30,000 nucleotides of DNA from Bigelowiella natans CCMP2755 (Eukaryota > Cercozoa > Chlorarachniophyceae): assembly GCA_000320545.1 (NCBI GenBank), contig ADNK01003344.1, positions 1-30,000 on the forward strand, given 5' to 3'. This document shows, piece by piece, positions 1 through 12,370 of this stretch. Within the stretch, counting starts at the first letter, position 1. Every line of letters starts with the position of its first letter. Made by a program: the position numbers and the translations under genes. The notes beneath the pieces are model-generated. The model did no database searches, was not told where the DNA came from, and saw only the letters and a list, made by a program, of their open reading frames with translations.

Positions 1-35
1 AGGCTTATGGGGGTGTGGAGGTCGTACATGCCCCC

Positions 36-87
<52 letters not shown>

Positions 88-95
88 TTATAAAT

Positions 96-129
<34 letters not shown>

Positions 130-134
130 CGTAG
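1..134 (+). other. Partial RMC1 intron with CT/AT repeats and an inverted copy of exon sequence
   Basis: This is the tail of an intron of the RMC1 gene. It holds a (CT)n run at about 40-66, then (TA)n/(AT)n to 129 with a short TTTATAAAT interruption, and a TAG acceptor at 132-134. Positions 9-30 are the reverse complement of the start of the next exon; see the separate repeat entry. Confidence 0.6.
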
Positions 135-176
135 GATACGATGGTGCAGAAGTACATGTACGACCTCTACACCCCC
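9..176. repeat. Near-perfect 22-bp inverted repeat, arms 9-30 and 155-176
   Basis: The left arm (gggggtgtggaggtcgtaca and two more bases) pairs with 155-176 in the RMC1 exon, which encodes YMYDLYTP. Of 22 positions 21 match, and the odd one would be a G-U wobble in RNA. The 124-nt loop holds the CT/AT microsatellites and the splice acceptor, so folding would put the acceptor in a hairpin loop. Confidence 0.85.
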
Positions 177-1623
177 TCCAAATACGAAATATCGGTCATT
201 GACAACGTCCTGGTACTGACACCATATATACGAACATATACCAACTGATGATGGAGTAATAGTGCGGTATTCATCGTCATCGTCACCACCAATATCATCA
301 TCCATATCATCATTGTCATCATTGATTTTCTTGTTTACGATCCCAAACGAAGACCGCAATAATCTCTCAATATTGAACGAAAGTGCCCACCATTGTTCAT
401 TGATGTCGCACGGCTGTCTCTTTCTGCAGGTGGTGCATAATATGTTGGCCAAACTAGCAATTCTCTTCGATGTGAGGACCGATCCTGTAGCCTCCCTTGC
501 GGTATGTAGGACGAGAAGAACAAAACAACGAGCAACACAACCAGCACTAGCACCAGCGCATGACATGGCCTTTCTGATGATTTAATACGCTATTCTAGTA
601 TACATTACGTGCTTGGATGCAACTCTTGGTGATGGTGATGATGATGATGATGATGATAAGTTTTGGGTGCCGTGCATGCAACAATACCTACACAAACGAT
701 AACACACAAGGAAACAATCGATTCATAACCACATGATAATATTTCATAATATATCTCAGGCCCCGTTACCGATGGCCTACGAGCAATACGAGGAGTCGAA
801 GGATGATGGTATGTGTGCATCGTGTATGTGTGTAGCAGCACTACTCACAAGCAACAAAACAAACACAAAACGCATCATCATCATATCATCATCATCATCA
901 TCATCATCACAATTCATATTTTCTGGCTGACCTCGAAATGCACCTAAACAAATGGCAGAGAACGAGAGGGCGACCAGCGGCTCTACTAACAACATGGAGG
1001 GGGACAGCACTGGACGACGACGAGGAGGAGGAGGAGGAGGGGGAGGGGGAGGAGAAAGAAAATACGACGAAAAAGTAGCACCGGCGAAAAACCAAGACAA
1101 CAACGCGCCGACACCGAAGAAGGATAACAACAACAACAACAATGATGATGATGATGATACTAGTAGACAAGTTAACGACGATGATAGAAATAGAGGAGAA
1201 AGGAAAGGAGGAAGAAGAAGATCCGATCAGGAGGAGGGGGGGGAGGGAGAGACTGGTGGTGGTGGTGGAAGTGCAGCGTCATTATCTGTAAATCGTACAC
1301 GCGCACACCACGTGCAAGAGCAGAAGTATGGACACTGGAGCTTCCTCCCAGAAAGGTGCTTGTGGCCCCATTATTCACATAGAAAAACATGTCATTGTCG
1401 TTATTGCAAAGGAGGCGATGGAAGGGGTGAGAAGGAGGGAGAAGAGAAAGAGGGAAAGGAGGGAGCACGAGTGTTATTATCAATCCCATCATCATCCACG
1501 TCATCATCATCAGGTACGTGCTAGACAGCAGCATGTTCAAGTCGGAGAATACGAATTCCTTGTGGACGATGAACCTAGATCTCAAGGTGCTGCATATATA
1601 CTAGTACCAGTAGTAATAGTAGA

Positions 1624-1663
<40 letters not shown>

Positions 1664-2293
1664 TGTAGATACTGTTTGGGGGTGGGGGGCTTGATTATTG
1701 TTTTGATGATAGCGATAAGTAAAATGGGTAACAACAACAACAACAACAACAACAGGCAATCGCACATAGTTGGCCATCCGATAAACGTCAAATGTTAGTG
1801 CATTTCCTCTTAAAGCGCCATGAAGGGTACTACTACTACTACGACTACTACTACTACTACTACTGCTATCACCTACTACAACTACTACTTCTATCTCACA
1901 GTGCTAACAATTTTACCTAGTATCTGCGATGAAATGATGAGCTTTTTATCCGTCGTCGTCGTCGCCGTCCATTAGAAACCCAAAGCAGCTGTTGCTAGCA
2001 GTGCTCTACGATATGCTGATTGACAGGACTTCCTTGTCCTCCTTGTCCCGCCTCTATGGTATTATGATGATGATCACTACCAATCCTATGTGCTGGCCGT
2101 TGGTGCATGCATGGTGATGCGTGTGGTATAAAGCACCACCATCATCATCATCATCATTATCATCGTTATCGTCGTCAGTATTGTTATTATTCTTATGGTT
2201 ATTATGAAACAGGGTCTCTAAATGCAGTGTGCTATGAGTGGCAAGTCTACAACGCGAAGAGGAGGAAATTAGGTGAGTGAGAGCTAGGGGGTG

Positions 2294-2338
<45 letters not shown>

Positions 2339-3102
2339 GTCAACGGAGGAATGGCCCCGTGAATGGAGTGCAATCCACCAAAATGATATGGAGGCTTCAA
2401 TGTCATTTTCTTTGCTAATTGATGATGATGATGATGATGATGACAACGAGAAAGGCTATAATGAACAGTTTAAATGAATGAATGATGCTCCTGCTACAAC
2501 GCACGCACACACAAATGCCGTTGGTGTGATTTTTCAGGATCTGATACGAAGAGGGATGGTAGTGTAACATCCTCGTCATCAAGCCTTAACAGCAGCTCAA
2601 CCAATGCTCTAGATACGTGGCGAGGGTATGTATGATGGTGGTGATGGTGATGATGATGAAGATGATGAAAACTCTTGTTCTCTTCCTCACTTATCACAGT
2701 TTTGCTATAGAATTGAAACAACGAGAAAGCTATCATGTTTGTATTGTGAGAGTGAATCAAGGCCTACTTTTTGGTCAAATCACATCTACTCTTGCAACAA
2801 TATAAATGTGAGTCATCACGTGTAGGTAGGGTGTCTGTATTTTCTTAAAGTTATCTCTTCTCATACTCCTCCTCCTCCTACTTATCATCATCATCATCAC
2901 CATCTATCACCATCAGGTATCAAATCGTGTCGCAGGATGATATTCTTCACTTCGTCTTCGAGGAGGCATTGCGTGCAGGGATGACACGTGCAAGCATAGT
3001 GCCATATGTCCTCGAATACGTCAGGAACGTCACGAAGAACTTCCTCAAGGTCGTCGCCACTTCTTAAAAAATCACAGAAGAGAGTTGTACTGTTACTTGA
3101 AC

Positions 3103-3143
<41 letters not shown>

Positions 3144-3296
3144 TCTTCATCATCATCATCATCATTATTATTCTTAACGGACCGTTGCCGTCCCCCCCCC
3201 CCCACCCCCCCGCTCTCTTTCTCACACACACTCACACTCATACACACACATCCTTGTTGTTGCTGTTTTCTTTACACGTTGCGGGCGTTTCTTTCG

Positions 3297-3333
<37 letters not shown>

Positions 3334-3579
3334 CTGAGTGAGCGTATGAATATGTTTCTGGTTGAGCTTCTCCTTAAGGACAAGGTAGCATCGTTTAGCA
3401 GCGTGCGCTTTGCTGGCTGCCCGAGCATTTATCGATATATTGATTGATCGATTGATTGATCGAGTGACTGATGGATTGATTTCACGCAACAACAATAGCG
3501 CTACTTTGAGCTTCACCAGTTCCTTCAGTATCACATTCTCTTGGACTCAAAGGTGTGTGCTAGCAGTATTAGTATTAGC

Positions 3580-3615
<36 letters not shown>

Positions 3616-3766
3616 TGTAGTGATGATGATGGTGGTGGTGATGATGATGGTGATTGTGCTCATCATCAAATGTATGCAATATACAACGCACAATGCAAGA
3701 TATAATATTACATTGTAATGATATATGCAACATCATCGAGAATCTGCAAAAGGATGTGGTGAGAAC

Positions 3767-3804
<38 letters not shown>

Positions 3805-4040
3805 TCCTCAGCATAATTAAATTGAATAGATAATTGAAAACACTATCTAGAACAACAGAAACCGTGTGGTCATATAAGCATTGAAACACATATCTTCTCC
3901 CTCTCTCTCTCTCTCCCCCCCTCTTTCTAGGTATTTGCTCAAAAGTTATTGGAGCTTCAGGTACTACTACTACTACTACTACTACTACTACCATGAATCT
4001 TCGTGTCTTTGCTGCCGATTAAATAAAAAATCCATTCTAT

Positions 4041-4076
<36 letters not shown>

Positions 4077-4908
4077 AATGGTAGTAGGAATAAGCTCTCA
4101 CACAACACCATCCTTCCGTGTATTTGAAAGGGATAAAAAAGCAGACAACGAGTGTAGCTGCTCCTTCCATCAAGAACACATGCTATTCATTCATTGCCTC
4201 ACCATATTTATTCCTCATTGCTTCGGTTGCACACCGTATATTTGCTGCTGCTGCTGCTGCTGCATTAATCAGGAGGAGTACCAACCAGCCTATCAACTCA
4301 GTTTAGGTAGAAACAACAAAAACAACAACAACAAACCATGCAATTCCAGCTGCTAGTGCGGGTGGTGTGTACCTCATGTTTTCACGGAGTATTTTCTATT
4401 CTATGCTCTTTGCTCTTTCCCATCATCATCGTTGTCGTGGTCATCATTATCGTCTTCTTCTTGTCGCTGTAAAGCTGCTTCTACTCGATAATGACAAAAA
4501 ATTACAAAAAAGTGTGCTTCTTCTATACCAGATATGTGGTACCGTCTCGGCGCCTTTCCTGAGATGATGCGTGTGTTGGTCAGCAAAAGACAGGTGATAG
4601 TAGTAGTTGATAGCAGCAGCAGCAGTAGTAGTAGTAGTAGTAGGAGTAGCGCGAGTGGTTGCAAGCTTTGATAATAGTGAATAATGCTCATGAATATAAA
4701 ACGACGACGAGGAGGAGGAGGAAAATGAGGTAATATCGTTGTTGTGATGATGATGATGATGATATTGTTGTTGTTGTTGTTGCTTGTGTGGCGTCGTATC
4801 AGGTTATGCAAGCTCTACAGCTCGTTACGCATCATAGTGCCGTATTTCGAGAAGAGGTAAAACATACTGCTGCTGCTGCTGCTAGTGGTAAAAACTGTTG
4901 TTCTTTTG

Positions 4909-4947
<39 letters not shown>

Positions 4948-4989
4948 CTACCGAAGTAAAAATTTATTTATTGCGACTTATCGTGACGT

Positions 4990-5028
<39 letters not shown>

Positions 5029-5808
5029 ATGCGTGCATTAATACATAAATTCTCTGTAATATTACATCGTTACATCGTTATGTCATCATTATTTATCATC
5101 ATGATCATCGTCATCACCATCGTCGATCGTTGTTATCATAATCCTCCTCCTGTGATGCTTGTGATGAACAATCTATGATTAAATCGATGATTTCAACTTG
5201 AAACAACAACTGAGGATGATGATATATGAAAACGACGAATCCACGATGAATATGAAGATGAAGATGTTAATGATACATACGATGGTGTTTGCTATGACGA
5301 TATATTGACGTGTGAAAACAGCGATGATGTAGTTGGCCTTAATTACAAAACAATCAGGGATTGAAACCTCGTGACTTTCTTCGCGCAGCATTGGACATGG
5401 GAAGATCGAGTCGTGTTACTTACTTACTATGCGTGCTCATGATGATGACGAAATGACGATGACGACGATGATCATGATGATGATGATGATGATGATGATG
5501 ATAGTATATGTCCGCTCCTTTAGTCACGCATTTAATACTAATGGAAACGCTTATACGTGAAGCAGTCTTGACATGTAGCTAAATGAGATTCTCTTCTTTG
5601 TTAAGGCACATTTTTCACGGCCTTTCGATTCTTCCAAGCACGCAATCAGGTAGTAGTAGTAGTAGTAGTAGTAGCAGAGGTGGTGTCGGTCGGTAGTAGC
5701 GGCTCCTACGATGTACAATAAACTGTTATCATTGGACTTTTCTGCTCTGCTTAGCACCCAACACCATCGACGCATGATGACCACAGACAGCTCCCCACCC
5801 CCCCCCCA

Positions 5809-5848
<40 letters not shown>

Positions 5849-6520
5849 CTCTCTCTGCATTCATAATCAGTCACGATTTGTTGATAACTTTCACTAACTT
5901 CTATGCTGGAGAACAAGCTACTACTACTACTCCTACTACTACTACTAACAATAATAATAATTAATACTAATAATCTCTTCCTTCTCCTTCACCATCAGGC
6001 CTTGCGCGGATCAGCATCGTTTTTGCCTGAAGACGAATGCGAGGAGTTTGTGCGGGTTTTCGAGCGAAATTTCAGGAGAACTGCGGAGACGTCGCTCGAG
6101 CTGAAATTGGACGCTCCTACCCCTACAGCTACCTCAGCTGTTTCTTCACCTGCCAAAGAAGAAGCAGCAGCCCCCTCTGTCATGCCCACTGAGCACCATT
6201 CTCCAACTCTCAAAGCGCCTCCGATAAAGGGCGAAGCAGCTGCTGCTACTACTGCTGCAGTTGGTGGTAACAGTGGTGGGGATCAAGAATATCAACAAGA
6301 CAGTGATGCCAAGGAGCTTGCCTATCACGACGAATTGGAAGCGGCAGGTGAGCAGAAAGGATTAGGGCAAGAAGGAGACGATGTCCACCAGGAGGAACAA
6401 TTGATAGTCGCAGCAACAGAAGAAGAAGAAGAAAAAGAAAAGGAAAAAGAACATGAAGGAGAAGAAGAGACGGGGAACGAGGTTGTGTCAGTGGATGGGG
6501 AAGGAAAGGATAGCATTTAA
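135..6520 (+). CDS. RMC1: RMC1 / Mic1-domain protein (regulator of MON1-CCZ1), 5'-partial, 19 exons
   Basis: Exons: 135-212, 430-501, 760-808, 959-1355, 1514-1586, 1756-1826, 1976-2058, 2228-2272, 2538-2625, 2917-3049, 3334-3384, 3499-3552, 3931-3960, 4273-4306, 4532-4593, 4803-4856, 5358-5412, 5606-5649, 5999-6520. All junctions are GT-AG, phases join, and the sum is 665 codons including TAA. The product reads like human RMC1 (C18orf8): YEISVIDNVLVVHN (end of the beta-propeller part), LHQFLQYHILLDSK, YQPAYQLSLDMW, KPRDFLRAALDMG, TFFTAFRFFQARNQ, then ALRGSASFLPEDECEEFV. In animals RMC1 is the third subunit of the MON1-CCZ1 Rab7 exchange factor on late endosomes. The N-terminal propeller lies upstream of the window. 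Two additions relative to the animal protein: a Gly/Asn/Asp-rich insert in the 397-nt exon, and an acidic, low-complexity C-terminal extension forming most of the last 173 residues. The family call is firm; individual junctions may be off by a few bases. Confidence 0.88.
959..1355 (+). repeat. Coding low-complexity insert in RMC1 exon 4
   Basis: This 397-nt exon encodes a Gly run (GGGGGGGGGG), an Asn-Asp run (NNNNNNDDDDD) and Glu/Gly stretches between conserved RMC1 segments. The repeats are in-frame trinucleotides, unlike the dinucleotide runs of the introns. A cryptic intron inside cannot be excluded, but the frame is open throughout and splices in phase on both sides. Confidence 0.6.
1625..1664. 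repeat. (AT)n microsatellite in RMC1 intron
   Basis: About 17 AT units just downstream of the donor at 1587, in the intron between the exons ending 1586 and starting 1756. Confidence 0.9.
2295..2339. repeat. (GA)n followed by a G run in RMC1 intron
   Basis: A GA tract of about 16 units passes into a run of 11 G, close to the GTGAGT donor at 2273. Confidence 0.9.
3105..3173. repeat. Compound (CT)n-(TTC)n-(ATC)n microsatellite in RMC1 intron
   Basis: CT units change to TTC and then ATC/ATT units within 70 bp. A C-rich tract follows at 3193-3211 and an AT run (3301-3330) ends directly at the CAG acceptor of the exon at 3334. Confidence 0.9.
3576..3660. repeat. (AGT)n then (GAT)/(GGT) repeats in RMC1 intron
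   Basis: An imperfect AGT array of about 13 units runs into ATG/GGT-type triplets. It starts about 24 bp after the GTGTGT donor at 3553. Confidence 0.85.
3961..3991. repeat. (TAC)n array starting exactly at an RMC1 splice donor
   Basis: The exon ends CAG at 3960 and the intron begins GTACTACTACTAC, so the donor GT is followed at once by ten TAC units. A (GTA)n array at 4043-4076 lies further into the same intron. Confidence 0.9.
4911..5025. repeat. (AT)n at 4911-4942 and (GT)17 at 4991-5025 in RMC1 intron
   Basis: Two long dinucleotide arrays sit in the roughly 500-bp intron between the exons ending 4856 and starting 5358. That intron also holds several GAT/CAT triplet runs. Confidence 0.9.
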
Positions 6521-7645
6521 CTGCGATTAGCAAGGACTTGATCATCATGATGGGAAACCACGAACAACACCAAGATATCAAAGATATTTCGCATTACGTG
6601 TATTGAACTCTCTCAGCTATACGTCGTTACTTTAGCTGCTCATGTCTCTGTGTATGGTAACAGAGAAAACACTCACCGTGCTAGCGTGTTGGAATATGTA
6701 TTAGCTATTATTATCCATACATCTAGTTAAATACGCACTCCTGCTTACGTGTACGTAACTGCGTCGTAAAGACTCGCGAATAGGCCACACTGCTGCTTGT
6801 GCACAGTTGTCGTGCACTGTGCATGTATGTTGGGCGCTGACGGACGTCATACTTATTTCAAATCCATGATTCACGCCATCCAATACTTATTACTTTCTAG
6901 GCTTACATCATCTAGATAGACATGATTCACACCGACCGATGTACATGTTGCAATGTGTTGTTGTTGAGGGAGAGTGCGTTACGCTGCTGGCGTAGAATCT
7001 CCTCGATCCGTGCTGCATGACCAGCATTCTTCATCGAGCTAGCAATATGAGCAGGTATGTAGCGAATTGTTGATCAAACATTTTCAACGGTCATCCTGAT
7101 GCACTAATGTAGCTGTGCAATGCAGTGGCTACGCTGCGCTAATGTTGTGTCTTTTTGTCTCTACTAGTCTATTGCTCACGTGTTTTATGCATGTGAAAGC
7201 ATCTTCTCTAGTTTGCACATGCGGTGCAGTGCACATGGCTTGATCGAGCGCGATGTGCTGCATGGACATCAGCTAGATCTTCCTAATGGTGAGACTAATG
7301 AAACATCATTAAGCTTGGAGCTTTTGCTATGCAGCTGAAGGATGATGCATAGCAGATGCTAGCTTTGAACTACAAGATCGATAGACATTGTGGCACCTGT
7401 TGCTGCTGCTGCTGCTTTTACTACAGATGAGCGCATGCTACCATGCACATAGAAAGATAGCGCTCCCAGTATATAATTGTGTTGACTCTGTTTGATAAAT
7501 TTTCCCATGCATTTGCTCTTGTAGCTCGCGACAATCGCAATAGCATGCAATTTATAGCCGAAAAACTAACTACGTGGGCTAAAAATTTCACATGTTATGT
7601 TTTCTATGTACCACTTCATCAGAACTGCCAATTCGCTCAGGAATG
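6521..7645. other. Tail-to-tail intergenic region between RMC1 and TGT
   Basis: Both genes end here. It has almost no microsatellites beyond a short GCT run at 7399-7414, and many TGCA/GCATG words (for example near 6815, 7012, 7186, 7258, 7433, 7504, 7542). Short open frames show no coding features. No clear AATAAA for RMC1 was seen. Confidence 0.6.
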
Positions 7646-8981
7646 TCATATTTCGTCTCGCAGAATTTTTTCTCGAATATTTGCCATCATCTTGTTCATA
7701 TAGATCATGTTGTGCAAGCTTGCAAGAGTCTGTTAGTTATAACACAAGGAAGTGTGAGGGTAATATTCTAATCACATTCGTGGAATACTCTATACCAAGA
7801 AAAGGGGCTCTTTCGCTCGCAAGAGATGATGAAGATACGATCTGGAGTTTATGTGGGATTTGAACAAGTGAGAAGTGTGAAGTATTTGAACAAGTGAAAA
7901 GTGTGAAGTATTCAAGTAGAGAAAAGTAGTGTGGACACCTGGAATATGGAATCGTTTCGAGCTTTGGGTCTATCCGATTGTAGTCTTCCTAAATAACACA
8001 AAAACACATAAATATAAATATATATATATATATATATTACGCATGAGCGTTTCTGACCTATATATGTGCTTGTATATTAGCATACCCTCGCATACATACA
8101 TCCTTACATACACGAATAGGTAGGTAGATGGATGATATACATGCTTTCACTACTACCTTGAATCTTGACAGCTTGATATGAATAATCCCATCAGTTGTAA
8201 ATAACGTGCCTATCGTATCATCATGATGATGGTATGGTGAAGATGCCGATCATGCTTCTGCATGTTTACTGATTTATCTACTACTTTGCGTGTGTACGTG
8301 TACCAGCCTGCAATGTTACATTTCCCTTCTCCCTCTCTCCCTCTCCCCCCACTCTCTCTTACCGTGTCTAGCAACACGAGTAGGGTAGGCGGAATCAAAT
8401 GTGTCACATCCTATTATTTAGTAGTGTGCAGTATCATCAATATGCATCATCAAGAGTAATTCAATACGAACGAGCAGAAGAACACTCTCCTCGCTGGTAT
8501 GTAATACTGATATGCAGGGCTTTATTCACATCAGTCGTTTGCAAGTGAATCGTGAGGCCATATTACTATCTCATCGTTACAGGAATATGTGGCGTTGTTT
8601 CGGTCTTTTTACTCATAATTATCATTATCTGAAGTCAATATAATCATGAGAGATTCGTTGTTGTTGTTGTTGTTGTTGTTACCGAAGGCCACCGTAGATT
8701 CTATTGATTCTGTATCAGCAATCCCTAGGACGACGGCAGTAGAGGAGGAAGCAGTAATTGAAGGTGGGGAGAGGAATCACAACACACAACGATTAGATCG
8801 AAGTTGCCTTGTTATCAAACTCACGTCGTTGTTGTTTTGGTCTATTTTCCATCATATATTATTCTCACTACAGGAGATAGACGATGGCTACTGATATGCA
8901 ATTATTCAGTACCAAGAACGTGATTTGGCCTGTCTTCAGGAAGGAGAGGCATGACGTATTGTAGAAGCTCAGCCTACGAGC

Positions 8982-9026
<45 letters not shown>

Positions 9027-9930
9027 GGGGGCAACAAAAGAACAACGAATACACACACGCACATGCATAATATTTTCAATCAGTGTATATATTATATGCA
9101 CACCTGTTACTTTTTACATGCCTCTTTGTAATATCACCCTCTCTTCTTCTTCTTCTTCTTCTTCTTCTTCTTCTTCTTCTTCTTCTTCTTTTAAGGACAA
9201 CAACCATCTCCTTCCTATCCTTTCCAAGACTTCCCCCAACTGCGAAACCGTCAAATGGTAGGCTTGAGAGATATCTGTTATTACAGGAGGCTGCTTATCA
9301 TCACACATCACGACAGAGGAGTAATAGCAAACAATGCTTTTTGGAAGAAGAAGAAGAAGAAGAAGAAGAAGAAGAAGAAGCAAGAATCGATGGAGGTGAT
9401 GATGTGGTAAATAACAACAACATCAACTCCTCACTCGACGCTCAGCTTCCTCAATTCCCTATCCACACCGCCGTGTATCACAGCATACCTGTTCATCAGT
9501 CATCATTTCAGCCAAATTAGAGCAGCGGTCATTTTTCAATTTGTTTGTTTTTGCGAGCGTCCGTTAGCTATTGTCTCATCATTATTATCATCATCATCAT
9601 TGTCATCATTAATTATCCATCGTCAAGTGATTGATTGACATTCATCCATCCTACATCGCTTGCTTTTGCGGGTTCTTTAGATGTTCCTGTAAGCTTCTTG
9701 CCTCCCATCGGTGAGAGAGATAAACGCTCTCTTTGAGTCTCTCTGTAGTTACATGATAGGGGGGAAGCTCGTCCAAAGGCACTATGATGTCAGCTCCAAG
9801 CATCTAATTATCAAAAATAGTAGCATCAAAGAAGAGATTCTAACATCAGGCAAGAAAGGAAGTCCAAGCACCAACCTATTCTTCGGAATAAAACCAACAA
9901 CGCTGCACGCAATAAACACACTTCATGTCC

Positions 9931-9984
<54 letters not shown>

Positions 9985-10197
9985 TCACACACATGAACAC
10001 ACCTTTTGAGCTCTCACGCTTTCTTCCGGCGTCAATGATATCTTAGATCCATCAAAATACGAGCGGAAAAGGACCCCATTCTCAGAGACCTTGTTGTTGT
10101 TGTGTGTAAGAATCAACGAATAATCGTATCGAAGTACAGCATAGGCATACACTGTTTAGAATTTTAACCAATACTATTCATCTTCTCGTTACAAAGG

Positions 10198-10233
<36 letters not shown>

Positions 10234-10523
10234 CGGCTTCTAACCAACAAAATTAGTTACTTTGAGCAAAGATCCGGTAGAGCGTTTGTTTCCCCTGCTT
10301 TTCAACTCATCGCCTAATTATGATAGACAGAATGAATCAGAAGCAACAATGTTCGAAAACAATGGTGCAAACATGATTGAAAGGAGAAAGCTGTAGCTAT
10401 ACAATGAGAAGCATCAACGATGGAGATATTCATCATCCATCGCTCACATTCTTTCTTCTTTCTCCTTCGTCCTATAAATTCGTCGAGAATTAGCGTAACT
10501 TTTATTTGTTGTTGTGTTGTCAA

Positions 10524-10563
<40 letters not shown>

Positions 10564-10748
10564 CATATACTGTTGTAATTAGGATTCCTCACCATCTTCT
10601 GACGTTGCATCAGCTAGAGAGAATACCTGAAACCCTCCTGATTGATGATTGTATCATCACATTTCATTAGAGTAAAACGAATAGGAATTAAAGAAAGGGA
10701 GGAGGACGAATATATTTTGGCGATACAGAGTTGCACACAAACGCACAC

Positions 10749-10792
<44 letters not shown>

Positions 10793-11103
10793 TCTAAGAG
10801 GTGAAATATGATTGTGCTGCTGCTTGCTGTTGCTAGTCCTTAGTTAGTGCGACCACTATCGGTGATGATAGGACCAGAACGATTCATGAATCTATGCAAT
10901 CCACCCTGATGATTGATGATGATTGATGATCATGATGATGAGCATATCAGCAGCAGCAGCAGCAGCAGCAGTTAGGCGATTATCATTATTTGCAATTTTC
11001 ATGTGTCAGAATTTATATGTATTTACATGTGTGTGTGTATATGATAATTGACTTTTACAAAGAGAGAAAGAAAGGGCATGATGAAGGAGCATGTGTGATT
11101 ATT

Positions 11104-11151
<48 letters not shown>

Positions 11152-11680
11152 GTTGCTGCCGGCTATCATTGCAGCTTTCCTTATGTATAAATATGAAGTC
11201 ACTCTCCCACGTTGATTTGGATGCCGATTATTACCATCATCATCATCATCATTATCATCGTCATCATCATCATCGTCATCATCATCATCGTCATCATCAT
11301 CACCGCTTTCTCCACCACATTAGCGCCAGGATGCACTATTAAATGATACCTGACAACAAGCACGATACGAATGATAAGCAAACACAAGATTCCTTCTCTT
11401 TACCATGAAGAAGAAGAGGAGGGAGAAGAAGAAGAAGAAGAAGAAGAAGTAGGTGTAGAAACTACTATTGAATGATGCTTTGTAGATGATGATCATTCAA
11501 TATAGGAGAAGGAGAATAGAAGTAACCGTGGTTACATCTCAAGATTTCCCACTTGGACGATTAATTAATGCCGTCACAGCAGCAGCAGCAGCAGTAGCAG
11601 CAGCAACAGCAGCAACAGCAGCAACAACAACAACGACAACTACAATACATCGCCATTTCTACTACTTATTCTTCTCTTGC

Positions 11681-11716
<36 letters not shown>

Positions 11717-11897
11717 GTTGCTTATTCCGCTTCGTAATAAATAAACAACAATGCAAATTACGTGTTGCAGAACATGAGCTGAGTGCCCGCGTTTCTACTC
11801 TGGTCATTATCAACTGCCTGTTGTTGTTGTTGTTGTTGTTGTTATGGAATCAGTGATAAAAATTTAATTGTTATCTAGAGTCCTTGAGTGCGCAGTA

Positions 11898-11932
<35 letters not shown>

Positions 11933-12324
11933 CATTGGTAGTAGTGGTAGTAGTATCTCGATGTGACATGGCTAACTATCAGTGTTTGATCGTGCTTGCC
12001 CTACAGAAAGAGTAAGCTGAGTACATATGATATAATAATAACAACAACCTATTTGATCTTACCACGTGGATCATCATCTTCCTCACCATCATCATCATCA
12101 TCATCATCAGAGAACTACGTTTTCTTCTTCTTCTTCTTCTTCTTCTTCTTCTTCTTCTTCTACTACTACTAGTAGTAGTAGTAGTACTTTGAGAGCTGCA
12201 TTTGTTCCCACGGGCACGAAACCAGGAGTATCAATGATTCCATGGGGTGTGTGTATCCTGTTTAGTACCAATACAAATAGGAATTTAGTTGCCAACGAAA
12301 CATTCCTATATCCACACCTTGCTT

Positions 12325-12370
<46 letters not shown>

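Noticed and set aside
1900-1974. Possible RMC1 exon reading ICDEMMSFLSVVVVAVH
   Set aside because: It ends in a stop and a GTC repeat. Joining 1826 directly to 1976 keeps phase and matches the RMC1 pattern FLLKRHEGNPKQLLLAVLYD.
5472-5501. Regular triplet arrays that might suggest a CRISPR array
   Set aside because: They are uninterrupted microsatellites without unique spacers, inside eukaryotic introns.
9083-9520. Plus-strand open frame of 145 codons with Leu, Glu and Asn runs
   Set aside because: It is antisense to TGT exons 9488-9435 and 9274-9205, which carry clear TGT motifs; the runs come from TTC, GAA and CAA microsatellites.
9711-10046. Plus-strand open frame of 111 codons
   Set aside because: It lies opposite the TGT exons at 10089-10003 and 9803-9655 and ends in a CT/CA microsatellite.
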